NCBI GenBank assembly: GCA_949430125.1
Contig: CASQMQ010000061.1
Location: 1-42,257 of the forward strand
Direction of reading: 5' to 3'
Source of the DNA: an uncultured Pseudomonadales bacterium
Lineage (GTDB): Bacteria; Pseudomonadota; Gammaproteobacteria; Pseudomonadales; Pseudohongiellaceae
Length of the DNA: 42,257 nucleotides
Shown here one piece after another: positions 29,279 to 38,584 of the stretch (position 1 is its first letter; each line of letters starts with the position of its first letter). The notes beneath the pieces are model-generated. The model did no database searches. It had not been told where the DNA came from and saw only the letters and a program-made list of their open reading frames with translations. The translations under genes were made by a program, and so were the position numbers.

Positions 29279-30834
29279 CTAGGATGCGGGTATTTTTAGA
29301 ATTTGCCCGACCATGATGCGATCGTTAGTGATGTTGTTTACCTGGCGCAAACTACCCAGACTAACTTGATACCGCTGCGCGATCTCGGAGAGCGTTTCCC
29401 CGCGACGAATCGTGTGTTCTTCCTGCTCCCCTGCGCCGACTCCCGGAATAGTAAGTTCCTGACCTACGTGAATCGTGTTCGAAGAAATTTTATTAGCCGA
29501 TTTTAATTCCGCTAGACTAACGTTGTAGCGCTGCGCGATTACCGAAAGGCTATCACCTCTCTTCACCATATAGATGCCAGGCATGGGCACGATGCCGTTT
29601 GCCTTCTGCCAGGCGACAAGAGAACCCTGGGGGGGCGCATCGTAGAAATAATTCATCACGCCCTGCGCGATGCCGCGCGCAAGCTTCTGCTGGAATGCAG
29701 ATGTGTTAAGCCTTCTGGCTTCATCAGGGTTCGTGAGATAACCAGTTTCGATAAGCATCGAAGGTATGTCCGGCGACTTCAACACTTCTAACGATGCCTG
29801 CTGCACCTTGTCACGGCGCAGACGTGTCATGCCATCCAAGGATTCCAAAACACGAGTACCCGCGATCAGACTCTGCTCCATGCTCCAAGCCATCTGCAGT
29901 GAGACGAGCGTAAGCGCGACATCGTCGTCCCAGGAACTGAGATCAAGATCGCCGCCCACGCCGCCTAGTAAGTCCGCAGTTATTTTCCTTCTGCGCGACA
30001 CGACGAGAATTTTCTCGGTCGGCTCTATCACCCGATAGCGCATAAATAGTCAGGCCATTGGCACGGCTAGTACGATACCAATCGGTATGCACCGCGACGA
30101 AGAGGTCAGCGCGCTTCTCGCGGGCGATTTCAGAACGGCGCTGTAATTCAACATAGTAGTCACCATCACGAATCATGATTGGCGTGTAGCCGGGCATTCT
30201 TTCAAGTTGATTGAATAAGAGCGCGCGCTATTTTTAGCGTGATGTTCTTCTCTCTTAGCTTGCCATCAAATCCGATGCCGCCGGGATCTTCACCGCCGTG
30301 TCCTGCCGAGATCGCAACGATTATATTACGACGCTCATCGCTACGGGGAGCACTAGTAGAATTCGAGGATACGGTGCTGGTGTTTTTCGGCTCATCAGCA
30401 GATGGCGACTCGCCATAAAGATCGACAACCAGACGATCGCCTTGTTCGCTATTCGGTGCGAGCGTAAAACTACGCGGCTCAACCTCAGTAACAAGATCGA
30501 TCACCATGCGCAGAGTGTCGCCATCTCGAATCGCACTGCGTATGCCGCTAATCGGACTCTCATTAAAATCGAGTCTAGACAAATCGCCACCCAAGGACGA
30601 GCCTTCTATGTCGATAACCACACGAGCTGGGTTCTCGAGCGTGAACAGCTTGTATTCCACCTCGCCGGACAGATCAAAAACGAGACGAGTATGGTCCGGC
30701 GCACGCCACACCCTTACCTCTTCCACATCAGCAGCAGACACAGCAAAACTCACCAGCAGCGTACAAACTGCTAGAGCGAGGGTAAGACAGCGATTGCTGC
30801 CCTCAATACTGCTTAGATTGTGTTGTGATTTCAT
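29279..30834 (-). CDS. amiB: N-acetylmuramoyl-L-alanine amidase AmiB/AmiC-like with two LysM domains (two frameshifts)
   Basis: Periplasmic zinc amidase that cuts septal peptidoglycan during daughter-cell separation. Three ORFs in successive frames form one protein of about 517 residues. The signal sequence is LALAVCTLLVSFAVSAA, followed by an AMIN domain (VRVWRAPDHTRLVFDLSG). The Amidase_3 core starts AISAGHGGEDPGGIG (zinc His) and includes FVAVHTDWYR and SMLIETGYLTNPDEARRL. Two C-terminal LysM repeats begin YMVKRGDSLSVIAQRYNVS and HTIRRGETLSEIAQRYQVS. Single extra bases near 30214-30219 and 29979-29981 explain the breaks (ARAL then FNQLERM; KENN then ADLLGGVGGD). The gene name rests on its place before mutL. 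Confidence 0.92.
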
Positions 30835-30879
30835 GACAAATTCTTTGAGACATACTTCACGTTGTCTAATACAACGGCC

Positions 30880-31395
30880 TCAGGGCCATAATCTTTTGGC
30901 AATTATGGCGCCTTTCTCCGTGAGACTTTGACAAGTAAGACACCGACCCGTTCCCTGATCGGCCATATCGATCACCAAATCCGCGCCAGGAAGCCATTTC
31001 ACGCCCTTCTCGGCCCACTCCACGAGGCAGAGATTCGACTCTGCGAAATACTCATCAGTACCGAGATAGGCCACCTCCTCGGGATCAGAGAGGCGGTAGA
31101 GATCGAAGTGATAGATGTTACAGAACTCGAATTCGTAGGGCTCTACCAACGTATAGGTAGGGCTTTTAACCGCGCCGGTGTAGCCGAAGGCACGCATGAA
31201 GCCCCGGGACAGGGTTGTCTTGCCTGCGCCTAGGTCGCCTTGGAGATAGATCATGCCGCCTAAGTGGGGGATACCCATCCCTTCAAGGACTGCATCGCCC
31301 GCCCTGCTTTCCCGGAATGTTGCGGCAGCTAGTTCAGCACCAAACTCAAGAGTGGCTGCCTCATCTGATAAATTTATTTGGTTCACTGGCCTCAT
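30880..31395 (-). CDS. tsaE: tRNA threonylcarbamoyladenosine biosynthesis ATPase TsaE
   Basis: ATPase that works with TsaB and TsaD to make the t6A37 modification on ANN-reading tRNAs. 171 residues with Walker A GDLGAGKTTLSRGFMRAFGY, then VKSPTYTLVEPYE and IYHFDLYRLSDPEEVAYLG, and LVEWAEKG, all typical. It precedes amiB by 45 bases, the usual order. The NAD(P)HX epimerase gene that often precedes it elsewhere is not present here; the accessory locus begins instead. Confidence 0.95.
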   Translation of the reverse strand: MRPVNQINLSDEAATLEFGAELAAATFRESRAGDAVLEGMGIPHLGGMIYLQGDLGAGKTTLSRGFMRAFGYTGAVKSPTYTLVEPYEFEFCNIYHFDLYRLSDPEEVAYLGTDEYFAESNLCLVEWAEKGVKWLPGADLVIDMADQGTGRCLTCQSLTEKGAIIAKRLWP

Positions 31396-31471
31396 AGCTA
31401 CAAGTATAAAGCAGAAAGGCTTATTGGCGGGAGTTGCTGTGGCTTTCAGAATAAATTTTTAACGAATAAAG

Positions 31472-31529
31472 ATAAATGGGTCCAGTATAAATATACGTTA
31501 TCGTACATTTATCCTGGAGCCCATTTATT
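31472..31529. repeat. Long imperfect inverted repeat upstream of tsaE
   Basis: Left arm ATAAATGGGTCCAGTATAAAT and the reverse complement of the right arm, ATAAATGGGCTCCAGGATAAAT, differ by one inserted base and one substitution, with a central segment of about 15 bases. The element lies 77-134 bases upstream of tsaE and just beyond the TonB-receptor terminator, at the junction of the housekeeping and accessory blocks. It has no T-run, so it is not an obvious terminator. Confidence 0.6.
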
Positions 31530-31547
31530 TACTTCCCAATTGAATAC

Positions 31548-31582
31548 AAAAAAAGCCAAGGCACCCACATGCCTTGGCTTTT
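31548..31582 (-). terminator. Intrinsic terminator of the TonB-dependent receptor gene
   Basis: A perfect 13-base stem AAAAGCCAAGGCA / TGCCTTGGCTTTT with a 6-base loop is followed on the minus strand by a run of seven T residues. It lies about 50 bases after the receptor stop at 31632. Confidence 0.93.
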
Positions 31583-31631
31583 CCTGCGGCAGGACTGAAA
31601 ACCAACATCAGCCTGCCGATTAGCAACGCTT

Positions 31632-34546
31632 TTATCCGCCGGGAGTAAAATCGATGGACACGAAGAATTGACGATAAAAGTTATTGATCAACCTAGACTC
31701 AAAGCCTCCTATTTGCCCAGTCAACGTAGGCTTGTAATCCAGGAGATTGTTCACTCCAGCAGACAGGGTAACTGCGCTGTTGAAGAAATCGTCAATGAAA
31801 TACGAGTAGCGCACATCGATGATAGGGTCCTCATCAATTTCACTAGGGGCCACAAACTGCCCATCAAATTGGTACAAGTCAACTATCTGGGCGTCATGAT
31901 CAACAGCACTAAACCAGCTTACCGACATTGACGCACTGTGATTGTTGCGGAACCAATTGTTTTGCCATGCCATTTTTACTTTCGGAATTGGGGGGGCGAT
32001 ATTAGTCCGCGCGTTCTGTTTTCCGAGAACATCTACAGGATTACCTTTCTTGTCTGTAAAGAGATAATCTGTATAGACCGTGGCATTGAGGCGTGTGTTG
32101 AATGTTCCCCAGTCACCTGGACTAAAAGAGTATTCCGCTTTCATGTCGAACAAGCTGACATCAAATTGTGCTACGTTGGCTGACTGAATCAGCACAAGTG
32201 ACACACGGCCATCAGGGTCGCGGAAGATATTCCCGCCGGCACCACCAACAGGCTGGGCACCCAGCCAGGCATCGGCGGCCTTTCGAGAGGCTGAGCCGGG
32301 AGTGGAGTCATAGGACCCTTCACTTTGGCCAGTATCCCGAAGCATAGAAGCGAACTGGTTCCGAGTTACGTCATCCTCAGTTAGAGTACGAATTCGGTCA
32401 GTATATTCAATTTCCTGATAGTCCATGGACAACTCAAAGCCTTCAAGCCTGCCCTCTGCCTGCCAAGTGAATCCGACATTAAGAATCTCTGCCTGTTCTG
32501 GGCCGAGATTTGGATTGCCCGATTGACATTTCAGTCCGCCAAGCAGCAGTTGCCCGCTGAAGTCGTCACTGCCGCTGTACATATCACCGCAGTTTTCGTT
32601 CGTAGTGGCCGCTCGGGTCTGGAATGAGGTCGGTGCCAAGAAGCTTTCGCCCCAAGACGCTCTCAGTGCTAGTCCAGGAATTATTTCATACCGCGCGGAA
32701 ATCTTGGGTGTAGTAGTCGACAGACCTTGGTCAGTAAATTGCTCACTCCGCACCGCAGCCTTGATAGCCAGATTCTCTAAGATAGGAACTTCTATCTCAG
32801 CAAACACTGAGCGGACTGCAGAGTTAAATACTTCGTCGCCTGCTATAGGCTCGCCATTCACTCCCCAGATGAAATTCTCTCCTGAAGCTTCGAATGGCTC
32901 TTGAAAAGTGCGCTCTTCCAAGTCACGCCATTGAAAGCCAAAGGCCATCTGCACAGCGCCGGCCGGAACATCAAATACTTCGCCCGTGAGCATAGTTTCA
33001 AAAACATCCAGAGCTTTACGTGAATTTTCCTGGTTTGGATTCTGGTACTGCATCCAGTTATTTAGTTCTCTGGGATTTTCGAATCCCGGCTCATGATAAG
33101 GAGATCGAGGGTCTCGAGAGCCGAAGGGATTAAACCACTGATCACCGGAGGCGCCACCTTCCCCGCGAAGAGCTAACTGCAGGCGGGATGCGTAGACACC
33201 TGAAACATCGCGTTTACTGGAGCTATCTTGCTTGGTGTAGTAGGTATAACCAGACCAACTAGTGTTGCCGAGGTCATAATCTGCAGACAGCTTGACGCGA
33301 TTGGTTTGATAGATCCCGTCGAACTGGCGAGATGTGTCAGTATTAATGCCATCAGGGAGGTACTGCGGCAGGGGATGAGTATAAATTCTCCACAGATCAG
33401 GGGCCACGTCAAACCCATAAGGGTTGGCAGGGTGCTCCTCTGGGATCACTAGCATTGATCGGTTATTAGCCGGATTAGGCGAAGCAAATGTGCTTCTGTC
33501 TTGGTTAACACGCGCATGGTTATTCATCATGAAGCCAAAACTCAACCAGTCGGCAGCTTCCCATTGAAGGTTGTTATAAACGTTATATTCTTGTTGCTGC
33601 AGAACCACTTCAGCCTGAGCGCTGTACTCAAAAGTACAGAAGTTGCCACTGTGTGCGGTTCCAGATGGCAGGGGAGAGGGCCCGTAGCCATGGGTTGGAG
33701 TGCCTTGGTTAAACGTTCCGCATGAAGGGTCTAGCAAGCGGGGACCCGTCAGTGTAGCCCCGCTCTTTCCTCTTAATGGAAGGGTGCTAAGGTCGTCAGG
33801 GACCCCCTCAAGCTGCTTAAATGATCCAGGGTTTCCGGAACTGGAGGTGCCTCGGGATACATTGTGTTCGCGTCCGCGCTCGTACCACATAAGGGGTGTG
33901 CGCTGATAGGTTTCGGCGGATCCGACATAACTGAGACCGTTGTCCCATGACTTACCCCATAACGCGGAGATACGCATTTCTTCCATCTTTCCATCTTCAG
34001 GCCTCTGATAAAAAGTACGGAATTTAACTCCGTCGTATTCCTTGATGGGAATCAGGTTGACCACGCCGGCCACCGCGTCGGACCCATACAGCGCGGAACC
34101 ACCATCCAACACCAGTTCCATCCGTTCCATCGCGATGTCCGGGAAGGCGGTATTCAAGCGCGAATCGATTGTACGTACACCATCTACCAGGGTCAGAGTG
34201 GAGTTTTCACCCAGGCCACGTAGGTTGAAACTGGCCCCTTAGAGCGGTTTGTGGGCCGTCCTGGCTACCAAGTACAACGTCGACAATATCAACGTTCTGA
34301 ACATAGCTCAGCTCGCGTATGTATTCCGACATGTTCGGCGTGCCTGATGCTGAGAAGGTCCGCACCCGTGACTGTATCTGCCGCTGTATCCTGCGAGAAC
34401 GCACTGTTCCTAATGTAGGAGCCTGTGACGACAATTTCTTCAACCTCGTCATCTTGGGCTTGGGCTATTACCGGCGCTACAAGTGAAGACATGAGAGCCG
34501 TATGAATGAGATATGAAAGCTTCTTACGTCGAAATTTATTGGGCAT
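31632..34546 (-). CDS. TonB-dependent outer-membrane receptor (two frameshifts)
   Basis: Outer-membrane beta-barrel importer of about 970 residues. The N-terminal ORF has a signal peptide (ALMSSLVAPVIAQAQ) and the TonB-box region EEIVVTGSYIRNS. The plug continues in a second frame as SASGTPNMSEYIRELSYVQ and in a third as GASFNLRGLGENSTLTLVDG, then LDGGSALYGSDAVAGVVNLI. Extra bases near 34355 and 34238 account for the two changes. The barrel ends LINNFYRQFFVSIDFTPGG. GGAGAGG precedes the ATG. It is the last gene of a minus-strand series and has its own terminator. The plug style is of the long receptors that import complex organic ligands; the ligand is unknown. Confidence 0.92.
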
Positions 34547-35041
34547 TTACCCTCTCCTTGGCTGCACGTTGGAGGCTTAAAATCCGGCCTCAAGTGCTGC
34601 TCGTAATTTTAATAAGTACTCTCTGAGTAAGTTTCCCTGCATCTCCATGACAACAATATTGAGCGAGCAGTATGGTCCCTTAGAAATAAAACTAGCATAT
34701 AGTAATATAACATTAAAGTGTTTTTAAAGGTTTATAAGCTTTATAGGTTATGGTGCTTGGTGGAACATATGCATATCGAAGATAGCGCGCTTATAGCAGG
34801 GGCGCCGCAATGCCCGCAGGTAGGACCCTCGCGGTGCATGCAGTAATTCAAATCGGCGGTAGGGGGACCCGGCACAATGCTGTATAAACACACATCCCGC
34901 CGGTTACAATTTATTACAATCTAGAGCGATATTCAGTATCAACTGACAACTATCTATATCTTTCGCCACGTATCTTTGCGCCCGGAGAAATCTAATTTTT
35001 TTAGAGCTAACTTATCAATGCCATTTAATGTATTTATTATT
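34547..35041. other. Gene-free 495-base region upstream of the TonB receptor
   Basis: No supported ORF. It must contain the receptor promoter and leader. It includes AGGGGGAC (34861-34868) followed after ten bases by GCTGTATAAACA, a combination that recurs upstream of the cytochrome gene. On the minus strand this reads TTTATACAGC then GTCCCCCT, so the TATACA could be a -10 giving a long leader of about 320 bases; this is tentative. Confidence 0.4.
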
Positions 35042-35962
35042 TCATTGTGTAACACGAACACGCTGGTAAGCGTTGCTCCAACAGCACTGATCTAGGCCAT
35101 CGCTATCAGAGGAGTTCCAATTATCCAGCCGGGCGCGAATCATATACTCACCAGGTTCAGTGAAGGTAGCCATAACCCTCGCCGGGCCCTTGCCAGCAGG
35201 TATTGAAACTCTAGATGCAGCTGCCGGTATCATTCCGCGGGTTGATCGAGCTGGAGTTGTGATGAAAGGCGTAGAAGCATGTTCAGTAAAACTCACTTCA
35301 CCAGGACCCTGATGCTTGTACCATATGACGCGGGAGTCAAGGGGCTTGGCAAAGAGAGGATTTGAAGGATCACGCACGGACGGATCTTCGGTCTCAACTC
35401 CCAAAGTAAGCGGAACGCCGACGGAAATTGTTCTAGTATTGGCCGCTACGACACCTTCAGGACCAGATCCACGATTTTCATTTTCAAACCAAATAAATGG
35501 TTGAACACTGCCCTGTGGCCGTGGGTTTCTATCAAGCTCATACGCACTCGACCCGCGCTCGCCAGGCACTTTAAGCTCTTCTAGGTTGTCGGTTTTGATG
35601 TGCCACCAAACAGACTCATCCTTCATTGATTCTGGAATAGTGACCCCAAAGACTCCAGGATGTCGGCCTGAAAAATAAATATCAGGCTGCATCCCGTCCA
35701 ACTGGGCAGGCTCAACGCGATTATTCTCACCCAATGGGACAATTACATCTTCAGCATTTCTGTTGTGGTACCCAAACGAGACAGTGACAGTGCCGTCCTC
35801 GTTAGCATACCAGCCTTCCATAAAAGGAATTATTGGTATGCCTGCCGGGGAAGGCGGACGTAAAGGTCTTACTGCTTGCTGTGCATCAGCAGAAACTACC
35901 ATTACAACATTTACTAGTAACGCCAAAGCTACACTGGCCACAGCTGGCCTAACACTTCTCAT
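35042..35962 (-). CDS. Exported protein of unknown function
   Basis: 306 residues with a signal peptide (VALALLVNVVMVVSADA, cleavage near residue 28). The mature protein starts Pro-rich (VRPLRPPSPAGIPIIPFMEG) and looks all-beta: GWYANEDGTVTVSFGYHNRN, then several Trp/Asn/Asp-rich stretches, then MATFTEPGEYMIRARLDNW near the end, which resembles the last strands of an Ig/cadherin-like or PKD-like domain. Two adjacent Cys (CCW) lie near the C-terminus. I do not recognise a named family. It follows the cytochrome-monooxygenase gene by 56 bases on the same strand, so the two probably act together in the periplasm. Confidence 0.75.
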   Translation of the reverse strand: MRSVRPAVASVALALLVNVVMVVSADAQQAVRPLRPPSPAGIPIIPFMEGWYANEDGTVTVSFGYHNRNAEDVIVPLGENNRVEPAQLDGMQPDIYFSGRHPGVFGVTIPESMKDESVWWHIKTDNLEELKVPGERGSSAYELDRNPRPQGSVQPFIWFENENRGSGPEGVVAANTRTISVGVPLTLGVETEDPSVRDPSNPLFAKPLDSRVIWYKHQGPGEVSFTEHASTPFITTPARSTRGMIPAAASRVSIPAGKGPARVMATFTEPGEYMIRARLDNWNSSDSDGLDQCCWSNAYQRVRVTQ

Positions 35963-36018
35963 GAATATCAGTCTCCAATATTATTAGATCTATAGCGGGA
36001 GTTGTATTGTGTAACTTA

Positions 36019-37383
36019 CTAATCTCCAGATGGTAGCTGGGACTGCTTGTTACTTTCTCGCGCTTCAGCAAGTTCCTGATAAGTTTCATCATCAAGATGA
36101 CTTATGGCTATCCAGGAATGAGACATCTCGTCTGCTGTACGTTGGCCCCAGCCTACCCACTGCCTAGGGTCAGGGTTGTTGGGGTTATTGGCCGTATTGT
36201 CATACCACTGCTTGGTTATGAGAACGGCTCCTGTCGGCAATAGTGGAGCTGTATCTGGCTCATACAGATGACTATGATGCCAAGTGGCACTCCAATTGGA
36301 TATCATACTGACCAATTCAGTGCGGCCGGTTTCTGGATAGAAAATCTCCAATGAAGCAGCATTCATGCGCAGATGCCCATGGGGTTGGTAGCTGTCGATG
36401 CGAACCGGGTGATCAAAGGAGTGGAAGCCCTGAGTCATAGCCAATCCATGAGGCGGGATAAATAGATCGCCCTGGTCTAACTGGTAAGATGCCAGGTCCT
36501 GAGTGATTTTGGCTTGATACCCTTTCGGATGAAGCCAGATACCCAACTCCACTACGTTGTCCTTAACCACTGCGTTTGGTGCAGTCCCGCCCAAGCCGCC
36601 GGGATACATATGGATGTCCCATTGAATCGTGCTGTCTTCAAAAGCTGTACGGCAAACACCTTCCGGTACGACTTCGCCCCACTTACCCATGGCATATTCA
36701 GTAACGGGCTTTCTATCGACACTGCCGTCCTCTTTTACCTCTGCAAAATACGTGTTGGCGTGATGGACTACTGTCTTCGCAACGCCGCGAGGCTTGACCT
36801 GAAGAGCCTTGATGCAACGGTCTTCGGTGATACCACTTTCAATAAAATGCTTGTCCCACAGGTCGTTGCCATTAGCAGGTACATCGATCGGATTGGATGC
36901 GACCACGATATCTGGCTGGCCGAATTGAGCAGAGAAATTCCAATCATCAATAGCTCGCAGTTTTGGTGGGGCAGGCAGTTCTTCAAGATTTCCCAAGGGA
37001 GAGCCCTGATTAACCCACGCCACAACGGTATCGATATCTTCCTCAGAAAGGCGCCAATCTGCCTGAAGGTTTTGATTGCCGATATCATGGTCATAGGCGT
37101 AAGGGGGCATTTCTCGGTTTGCCACCTTCATCTGAATCAAGGGCGCCCAAGGGCGCACTTGATCATAGCTACTCAGTTCCATAGGCCCAATGCCACCTTC
37201 ACGGTGACAGACCACGCAATTCTCATTAATAATACTGGCTACGTGGCCTGAGTAAGTCACGGATTCTTCACTATTTGCTGTGTTCGCAGCAATCACCGTT
37301 TGTGCCTGAAACCCCAAAAAAGTAACAACCGCAATGCCAGCTCCAAGATGTGGCAACTTATTCAATTTCTGCAAAATACTCAT
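36019..37383 (-). CDS. Exported c-type cytochrome fused to a copper type II monooxygenase-like (PHM/DBM) module
   Basis: 454 residues. A signal sequence (VVTFLGFQAQTVIAA) precedes a cytochrome c domain (residues about 40-145) with the heme motif CVVCH followed by REGGIGPMELSSYDQVRPW, a possible distal ligand in ANREMPPY, and the closing LSEEDIDTVVAWVNQGSP. The rest resembles peptidylglycine or dopamine-beta monooxygenase folds: TVVHHANTYF could supply the first copper His pair, HGHLRM an HxH pair, and YDNTANNPNNPDPRQWVGWG with TADEMSH the methionine ligand region. That gives a heme electron carrier joined to a two-copper oxidase-like core in the periplasm. Substrate unknown. No frame break. 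The 245-residue plus-strand ORF inside it is a shadow. Confidence 0.78.
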   Translation of the reverse strand: MSILQKLNKLPHLGAGIAVVTFLGFQAQTVIAANTANSEESVTYSGHVASIINENCVVCHREGGIGPMELSSYDQVRPWAPLIQMKVANREMPPYAYDHDIGNQNLQADWRLSEEDIDTVVAWVNQGSPLGNLEELPAPPKLRAIDDWNFSAQFGQPDIVVASNPIDVPANGNDLWDKHFIESGITEDRCIKALQVKPRGVAKTVVHHANTYFAEVKEDGSVDRKPVTEYAMGKWGEVVPEGVCRTAFEDSTIQWDIHMYPGGLGGTAPNAVVKDNVVELGIWLHPKGYQAKITQDLASYQLDQGDLFIPPHGLAMTQGFHSFDHPVRIDSYQPHGHLRMNAASLEIFYPETGRTELVSMISNWSATWHHSHLYEPDTAPLLPTGAVLITKQWYDNTANNPNNPDPRQWVGWGQRTADEMSHSWIAISHLDDETYQELAEARESNKQSQLPSGD

Positions 37384-37409
37384 TAGCCTCTCCTAATTAT
37401 TTGGGTAAG

Positions 37410-37562
37410 TTAGAAAACTACAAAACTGAGAGACGCCAATTCACAGTTGGTCAGTTGCATCGAGGCGATACCGGTTTCACGGTGGCTGACCACGTATTTT
37501 CCTTCTAGAATTGCTACGGCGCAGCCATTGCAAGCGACATCGAGCTGCTCAGCAGCCAACAT
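37410..37562 (-). pseudogene. Relic of a cytochrome c heme-binding segment
   Basis: A 50-residue minus-strand reading frame, too short for the ORF track, ends 27 bases before the cytochrome-monooxygenase start. Its middle reads YVVSHRETGIASMQL, which lines up with CVVCHREGGIGPMEL of the neighbouring gene, and the preceding NGCAVAIL aligns with SGHVASII. The match is also visible in the DNA (CGTGGTC and CACCGTGAA are shared in register). Both heme cysteines are replaced, by Tyr and Ser, so it cannot bind heme covalently through this motif. It is best read as the remains of a duplicated cytochrome gene. A working small protein is possible but I see no ribosome-binding site. Confidence 0.55.
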
Positions 37563-37630
37563 GGTCCTGCTGAGAAATCACTGAGCCAGCGTCAGGCCGA
37601 CAATCATTGGTGAGCGCTGCGGCGCCATAG

Positions 37631-37652
37631 TTTGTCTATACAAATTTAGACA
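37631..37652. promoter_or_regulatory. Candidate GntR-family operator upstream of the cytochrome-monooxygenase gene
   Basis: TTTGTCTATACAAA is a near-perfect palindrome whose core GTCTATAC fits the general GntR operator pattern GT-N4-AC. It overlaps a second inverted repeat TGTCTA-N8-TAGACA (37633-37652). A GntR/FCD regulator is encoded about 4 kb away in the same locus, which makes a local regulator plausible but unproven. Confidence 0.4.
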
Positions 37653-37797
37653 GGGGGACAATCCAAGGCGCTATAACATATACAACGTTTGGACTTTAAT
37701 GTTTCTAAAGACATTTGTCCAATGGCTTTTCTCGGAAATAGAGCGATCTTTCAAGCCCTAGCTGAGGTGCAGTCAGCCACTTTTTGGGCTTGTCTGA

Positions 37798-38535
37798 TCA
37801 GGTGACCTTGCTGGTCGCTTTCGCTAGATCTGCCGCATGCTGCAGATGGGTCAGCCGGCCGAGCTGTTGTAATGACGTCAAGTGTGAATAAATCAGGGGC
37901 AGTAATCCCCGTTCGCGCAGTTCCTGAAATTCATCATTACTGAGTTTTTCAAGCGCATCCTCATCTATCATATACATTCCCTCCACTTCATATTTTGGGG
38001 AGCTCTCTGTATGTTGCAGTTTAAGTGGGCGCGAGGTGAGCAGTCGTTTTTCGGCCAGGTAGCGGCACAGTGCAATAGACTGCACGGATTGCTGAGTTAC
38101 TCTGACCACGTGATCAATACGCTTATTTAAGTAGTCTGTCGGCAGACCATCGCTCCGGTACAAGGGTTCGCCGACGGTTTCACTCAGCAGCGGACTCTGT
38201 TCATCGATGGCTATATCTGCCTCGTTGCTGTCAGGATCCAGTCGACTCACGGATAGCGGCGCAAGGGTGAAACTTGCTGGTATGAAAACCGGCTGCCATT
38301 CGAGTGTCTGACAATAGAGATTAACGCCCTTGTTCAAGCCCATCATAGCGCCCGGCACAAAATCTCCGGTCTTCTTGTTTCTGATAAAAACCAGCGGGAA
38401 CTCCGTAGCCAACTCATAGAATTCTTGGAACACCACTGGAACAAAATTCTCTGCTTTATGGCTTGTGAAATCTTTTGGCTCGCTCAAGCAAAGCTTGCCG
38501 TGTTTCTCGAAATTAAGAAGAACCGGTTCAGACAT
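37798..38535 (-). CDS. SapC family protein
   Basis: 245 residues matching the SapC family (PF07277, first named in the Campylobacter S-layer locus). The typical core is visible: FYELATEFPLVFIRN, then KKTGDFVPGAMMGLNKGVNLY and WQPVFIPASFTLAPLSV, with DEQSPLLSE and the later DEDALEKLSNDEFQELRERGLL. It has no signal peptide or membrane segment, so probably cytoplasmic. SapC genes commonly sit beside tryptophan-halogenase-like flavoproteins and TonB receptors in Proteobacteria, as here. The biochemical role is not known. It follows the DUF6445 gene by 49 bases. Confidence 0.88.
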   Translation of the reverse strand: MSEPVLLNFEKHGKLCLSEPKDFTSHKAENFVPVVFQEFYELATEFPLVFIRNKKTGDFVPGAMMGLNKGVNLYCQTLEWQPVFIPASFTLAPLSVSRLDPDSNEADIAIDEQSPLLSETVGEPLYRSDGLPTDYLNKRIDHVVRVTQQSVQSIALCRYLAEKRLLTSRPLKLQHTESSPKYEVEGMYMIDEDALEKLSNDEFQELRERGLLPLIYSHLTSLQQLGRLTHLQHAADLAKATSKVT

Positions 38536-38584
38536 GTTAGTAATCAGCCTTTTGTGTTTGATCTACGGTCCACTTGAAACTTCT

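Larger units (their letters stand above)
37384..37797. other. Intergenic region between SapC and the cytochrome-monooxygenase gene
   Basis: 414 bases without an intact gene. It holds the cytochrome relic (37410-37562), a GntR-like operator palindrome (37631-37652), the shared AGGGGGAC element (37652-37659) and an imperfect inverted repeat TTGGACTTTAATGT / ACATTTGTCCAA (37689-37722). The last three fit a regulated promoter for the minus-strand cytochrome gene. Confidence 0.5.

Noticed and set aside
30298-30774. 158-residue plus-strand ORF
   Set aside because: Antisense to the AMIN and amidase part of amiB; no protein family features.
34207-34452. 81-residue minus-strand ORF as a separate gene
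   Set aside because: It is the plug-domain segment of the TonB-dependent receptor between two frame changes.
36514-37251. 245-residue plus-strand ORF
   Set aside because: It lies wholly opposite the cytochrome-monooxygenase gene, whose minus-strand product has a signal peptide and recognisable motifs; the plus-strand translation shows no domain pattern.
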